A model generated the notes under the pieces. The model was given only the letters and a program-made list of their open reading frames with translations. It ran no database searches and had not been told where the DNA came from. A stretch of DNA of 64,000 nucleotides from Bacillota bacterium. GTDB taxonomy: Bacteria; Bacillota; Clostridia; Christensenellales; SZUA-584. The translations under genes were made by a program, and so were the position numbers. Where the stretch lies: positions 86,995-150,994 of the forward strand of contig JAEWTW010000047.1 of assembly GCA_023397655.1 (NCBI GenBank). Direction: 5' to 3'. How positions within the stretch are numbered: position 1 is the first letter of the stretch; each line of letters opens with the position of its first letter. Below, one piece after another: positions 61,218 through 64,000 of the stretch.

Positions 61218-61478
61218 ATGGGACTTCTTGCATGGTTGGTTTTGGGCGGACTTGCGGGATGGGTTGCGAGCATTATCATGAAACGCAACGCTTCCATGGG
61301 CATTATCGCTAACATTATCGTGGGTATTGTGGGTGCCTTGATTGGCGGATTTATCATGAATCTGCTGGGAGGGCAAGATATAACCGGATTCAATCTGAGC
61401 AGTTTTCTGATTGCACTGCTGGGATCGGTGGTGTTGCTTGCAATCATTAACCTGATCAGCCGAGGCAGGGCGAGATGA
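61218..61478 (+). CDS. GlsB/YeaQ/YmgE-family small membrane protein
   Basis: The 86-residue protein has three helices and the transglycosylase-associated-protein family signature (LAWLVLGGLAGWVASIIM, then IVGIVGALIGGFIM). Members are often stress-induced; the activity is unknown. AAGGAGGG lies 4 bases before ATG, and it follows pgi by 20 bases. Confidence 0.88.
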   Translation: MGLLAWLVLGGLAGWVASIIMKRNASMGIIANIIVGIVGALIGGFIMNLLGGQDITGFNLSSFLIALLGSVVLLAIINLISRGRAR

Positions 61479-61516
61479 AGAGCAAGGTTTGATTTCTACC
61501 CATAAGTGAGCAGCAG

Positions 61517-61550
61517 AGAGCCAAGAGTATCATGCTATTGGCTCTTCTTT
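61517..61550 (+). terminator. intrinsic terminator after the pgi unit
   Basis: AGAGCCAA (61517-61524) pairs with TTGGCTCT (61538-61545), followed by a short T-rich run. Confidence 0.65.
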
Positions 61551-61663
61551 ATAAGCGGTACAGAGCGTGCGCATTGATATTGTCAGTGAAACATGATAAG
61601 GTGTTTGTGGGTCGGCCCGAATGAATACAAAATTTAAAACGAACGATGTCGGGGGTGCTGAAG

Positions 61664-61948
61664 ATGGAAAAAAAGAGTGACGGTTATGTGCTGGTTAATA
61701 TTACGGAACAGCTTGTCAGAAAGAAAGTGCGCGACACGATGAAGGATTTCGATATGTGCCAGTGTGAGAAGTGTTTTCTCGACGCTTGTGCGATCATACT
61801 GAACCAGCAGCTGGACTCCCATTATGTGACCACCAAGAAAGGCGAGCTGCTGACATTGCTGGATGCAACAGGGTATCAATATAAGACGGACCTGACCGTC
61901 TCCGTGTTGCAGGCATTGAAAGCTGTCCAAAAATCGCCGCAGCATTAA
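61664..61948 (+). CDS. ComFB-like late competence protein
   Basis: This 94-residue protein matches the ComFB family: VNITEQLVRKKVRDTMKDF, a CQCEKCFLDACAIILN Cys cluster that may bind zinc, and HYVTTKKGELL. ComFB is encoded among competence genes in Bacillus, and cyanobacterial ComFB proteins bind c-di-AMP-type nucleotides; neither role is shown here. ATG 61664 is chosen because GGGGGTG lies upstream, unlike ATG 61646. Confidence 0.8.
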   Translation: MEKKSDGYVLVNITEQLVRKKVRDTMKDFDMCQCEKCFLDACAIILNQQLDSHYVTTKKGELLTLLDATGYQYKTDLTVSVLQALKAVQKSPQH

Positions 61949-62095
61949 CTTGCATATTGCTCGTTCAATATCATCCCTGCAGCTGCTGGCTTTGCGATAT
62001 CAACGGATCAATTCCGCAACATAATACAAACGAACAGAAAATACTCATACTCTCTACCCTGCTTATTTTGTTATGCTGATTCAGAGGTGGATGAG

Positions 62096-63304
62096 ATGAA
62101 TACATACAATTACCGCGGTATGGAAATCGATTCAGTGGAACTGAAATGCCTGCTGGTCAGCCGCGGCGTCAAGGTGTCGCAAGCGGTTTATCAGCACTTT
62201 TCCAAAACTCACCGGCTGGGTGTAAACCCGCTGATGTGCAACTGTATGACGCTGCCGGATGGGACGATGGTGCAGCTGACAGACATGGGGTTTCACTTGA
62301 AATACCTGACTGGGATTCTCTCATGGGACAATCTGAAGCTGCTAAAATATGCATCGGTGCTGAAAACACCTTTTTCCATACGGATGGACGGTGAAGAAGC
62401 GGCGGTGTTCGACGAGGACCGGTTTATCTGCCATGTGGGTTTTCCGCCAAAGAGTGGTTTCTATATGCAGAAGACGGCTTCGGGTTTGCCTTTTCTCGGG
62501 AACGCTGTGCTGCAAGGGGTAGACTGGGTCGCTTTTCAGTGCTTGTGGCCTTGTGAGTACGGGGCAGCAGGCAAGTCCTGCCAGTTCTGTTTTTCGGGTG
62601 CTGAGCATGAAACACTGGTTAAAAAACATAAACCTCTGCCATGTGCGGTTCCGCCGGACGACGTTGCGGACATCGTGGAATATGCCATTGAGCATGCGGG
62701 GTGTAACAGCATCCAGCTGACAGGCGGATCAACGTTTAATCCGAATAAGGAATACCGATACATTTCTGCCTATTTGGATGCCATTATGCGCCGTGTCGGC
62801 CGGGAGAACATCAGGGGTGACATACTGCTGTATATCACACCTCCACAGGATAAAACGGTCATTGATGAGTACTTTGCGATGGGCGCAGACAGGATTGCCT
62901 GCAGCCTGGAGGTGTGGGACGAGAAGCTGGCGGCAGAAGTGACGCCGGGCAAGGTCACCATCACAACACGCCAAAGACATCTGGAAGCGCTGGAGTATAT
63001 TGTGGAGAAACATGGCCCGGGCAAGGCCTTCTCCAATTTCGTAATAGGCGTTGAACCGTTTGAGTCGTTGAAAGAGGGCGCTGAATATTTGGCTGCGCGG
63101 GGCGTCATCCCCACCGCGTCCATCTGGATGCCGATGGGGCGGCCTGTGGCAGGCAGCATGACGCCGCCGGACGCAGCGTATTACCGGAAGGTGAAGGAGC
63201 TATTTGCCGGGCTGTATCAGCAATATGGACTGGAGCCGTCAGAATGCTGCGGCCTCAATGTGTGCATGGAACGGGATATCTGGAATTTTTCGTGCACAGC
63301 GTGA
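62096..63304 (+). CDS. radical SAM-like enzyme with unusual cysteine spacing
   Basis: The 402-residue protein has a probable TIM-barrel radical SAM core. The Cys motif is CLWPCEYGAAGKSCQFC (about 147-163): spacings 3, 8 and 2, unlike the standard Cys-x3-Cys-x2-Cys. Further support is NSIQLTGGSTFNPN (SAM-binding GG segment), DILLYITPPQ, ACSLEVWDE and AFSNFVIGVEPF. A N-terminal domain of about 120 residues (GVNPLMCNCMTLPDG, LSWDNLKLLKYASVL) is not recognised. I expect an iron-sulfur cluster enzyme with unknown substrate. Start ATG 62096 is favoured over GTG 62087 because AGAGGTGG lies before it. Confidence 0.7.
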   Translation: MNTYNYRGMEIDSVELKCLLVSRGVKVSQAVYQHFSKTHRLGVNPLMCNCMTLPDGTMVQLTDMGFHLKYLTGILSWDNLKLLKYASVLKTPFSIRMDGEEAAVFDEDRFICHVGFPPKSGFYMQKTASGLPFLGNAVLQGVDWVAFQCLWPCEYGAAGKSCQFCFSGAEHETLVKKHKPLPCAVPPDDVADIVEYAIEHAGCNSIQLTGGSTFNPNKEYRYISAYLDAIMRRVGRENIRGDILLYITPPQDKTVIDEYFAMGADRIACSLEVWDEKLAAEVTPGKVTITTRQRHLEALEYIVEKHGPGKAFSNFVIGVEPFESLKEGAEYLAARGVIPTASIWMPMGRPVAGSMTPPDAAYYRKVKELFAGLYQQYGLEPSECCGLNVCMERDIWNFSCTA

Positions 63305-63347
63305 CGATGGCGTTTTGGCGTCTGATCAACTGCAAAGTGACTCCAAG

Positions 63348-63374
63348 GCTGTGCCACCCGGGTGCAGCTTTTTT
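63348..63374 (+). terminator. intrinsic terminator after the radical SAM gene
   Basis: GCTG and CACC pair with GGTG and CAGC around a small loop, followed by six T. Confidence 0.65.
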
Positions 63375-63447
63375 AATTGCAGGAATTTGGATACGGCTGT
63401 CGAATAGGGAACGAAAAGACCCAATATGTAAAAAAGGCGGTCAGCAT

Positions 63448-63903
63448 ATGAAGCTCAAAATTCTGGTGGGCAACGGGAGGAAGATTGGACTTCTAGTATT
63501 GCCATTTTTGGTGGCCGGTGTGGTGCTCAATATACTGTTTCCGTCCGTATTCGGCGTGGACGGGCCGGCGCTGTGGCTGACGGTGCTATCCGCCGTGATG
63601 CTGATTCCCGGCGTTGTGCTTTGGTTCTGGTCGGTGTGGCTGATACTGACGAAGATACCCAAGAAGGAGCTGATCACCACCGGCCCATACGCATTAATGA
63701 AGCATCCGCTTTATACCGGTGTGGCGCTGCTCGTGCTGCCGTGGGTGGGCTTTCTGCTGAACACGTGGCTGGGCGCGCTGATCGGCATCGTCGTGTACAT
63801 TGGCTCGCGGCTGTTTTCACCTGAGGAGGAGCAGATATTGGCCAAGATATTCGGCGAGAAGTGGACGGCGTACAGCGAAAAAGTGCTGCTGCCTTGGCTG
63901 TGA
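63448..63903 (+). CDS. isoprenylcysteine methyltransferase-like membrane protein
   Basis: The 151-residue protein has about four helices and the ICMT/phospholipid methyltransferase signature ITTGPYALMKHPLYTGVAL (about 79-97), followed by SPEEEQILAKIFGEKW. In this family the GPY-x3-HP-x-Y motif contacts SAM. The substrate is unknown. ATG 63448 has AAGGCGG 9 bases upstream. Confidence 0.82.
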   Translation: MKLKILVGNGRKIGLLVLPFLVAGVVLNILFPSVFGVDGPALWLTVLSAVMLIPGVVLWFWSVWLILTKIPKKELITTGPYALMKHPLYTGVALLVLPWVGFLLNTWLGALIGIVVYIGSRLFSPEEEQILAKIFGEKWTAYSEKVLLPWL

Positions 63904-63920
63904 AGCGATAGGAAGATGAG

Positions 63921-63946
63921 GGCTGTGCTTCAGGTACAGCCTTTTT
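63921..63946 (+). terminator. intrinsic terminator at the right edge
   Basis: GGCTGT (63921-63926) pairs with ACAGCC (63936-63941), followed by five T. Confidence 0.75.
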
Positions 63947-64000
63947 GTGATTAGATAATGTCAGTTTTCAATTTGTCTGTTCGCCCACTTCACATAAAAT

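Noticed and set aside
59854..61233. 459-codon minus-strand frame opposite pgi
   Set aside because: Same reasoning: shadow of a certain gene.

Overview
The window looks like chromosomal DNA of an anaerobic, spore-forming Clostridia-type Firmicute. Evidence: SpoIIID, MinCDE, an LCP-family wall ligase, a GSI-alpha glutamine synthetase, a folate ECF transporter under a tetrahydrofolate riboswitch, a 2-hydroxyacyl-CoA-dehydratase activase, a dockerin/cohesin-like pair, and strong AGGAGG-type ribosome sites with frequent TTG/GTG starts. Most genes are fairly G+C-rich but use the ATA isoleucine codon freely. I cannot name the genus. No rRNA, tRNA, CRISPR array, transposase or prophage was seen.

Layout. 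0.3-1.8 kb: CoA-acylating semialdehyde dehydrogenase with a structured leader. 2.0-5.0 kb: secreted SpoIID-like protein with a dockerin, followed by a membrane-anchored cohesin-like protein. 5.2-9.5 kb: SpoIIID, three small membrane proteins, two tandem paralogous SDR enzymes. 9.5-11.0 kb: an AT-rich orphan gene between two inverted copies of a multi-hairpin repeat. 11.0-15.3 kb: giant activase. 15.9-21.4 kb: DapB-like reductase, acetyltransferase-like protein, and mreC-mreD-LCP. 21.5-27.4 kb: ABC exporter, hydrolase and two-component system. 27.5-31.2 kb: PF04392-type ABC importer and a DUF998 protein. 31.2-34.8 kb: folC, preceded by a duplicated fragment of its own 5' end and an AT-rich lipoprotein gene, then the riboswitch-controlled folT. 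34.9-38.8 kb: dnaX-ybaB-recR-(frameshifted gene)-DUF2508 on the minus strand. 38.9-42.8 kb: lipoprotein, RodA, nitroreductase, DUF421/DUF4363. 42.9-46.6 kb: nth-obgE-yhbY-GNAT-TIM-barrel operon. 47.2-50.3 kb: GlpA/GlpB/DUF1667-like operon behind a leader terminator, ending in a third hairpin repeat. 50.5-54.2 kb: SPL-like radical SAM protein, degenerate M14 peptidase, glnA. 54.5-59.2 kb: PBP2-minCDE. 59.2-63.9 kb: pgi, small stress and competence-type proteins, an unusual radical SAM enzyme, an isoprenylcysteine-methyltransferase-like protein.

Themes. Cell elongation and division genes (mreCD, LCP, rodA, PBP2, minCDE) are spread over three sites. Folate genes (folC, folT) are adjacent. The DNA maintenance block (dnaX-ybaB-recR) has the usual Firmicute order but carries a decayed inserted gene. 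Several units have visible RNA-level control: the THF riboswitch, leader terminators at 27.6 and 47.2 kb, and a structured leader at 0.2 kb. The most unusual items are the 3'-flanking multi-hairpin repeat family, the AT-rich islands, the SpoIID-dockerin/cohesin pair, an M14 protein lacking key catalytic residues, and a radical SAM protein with a non-canonical cysteine spacing.
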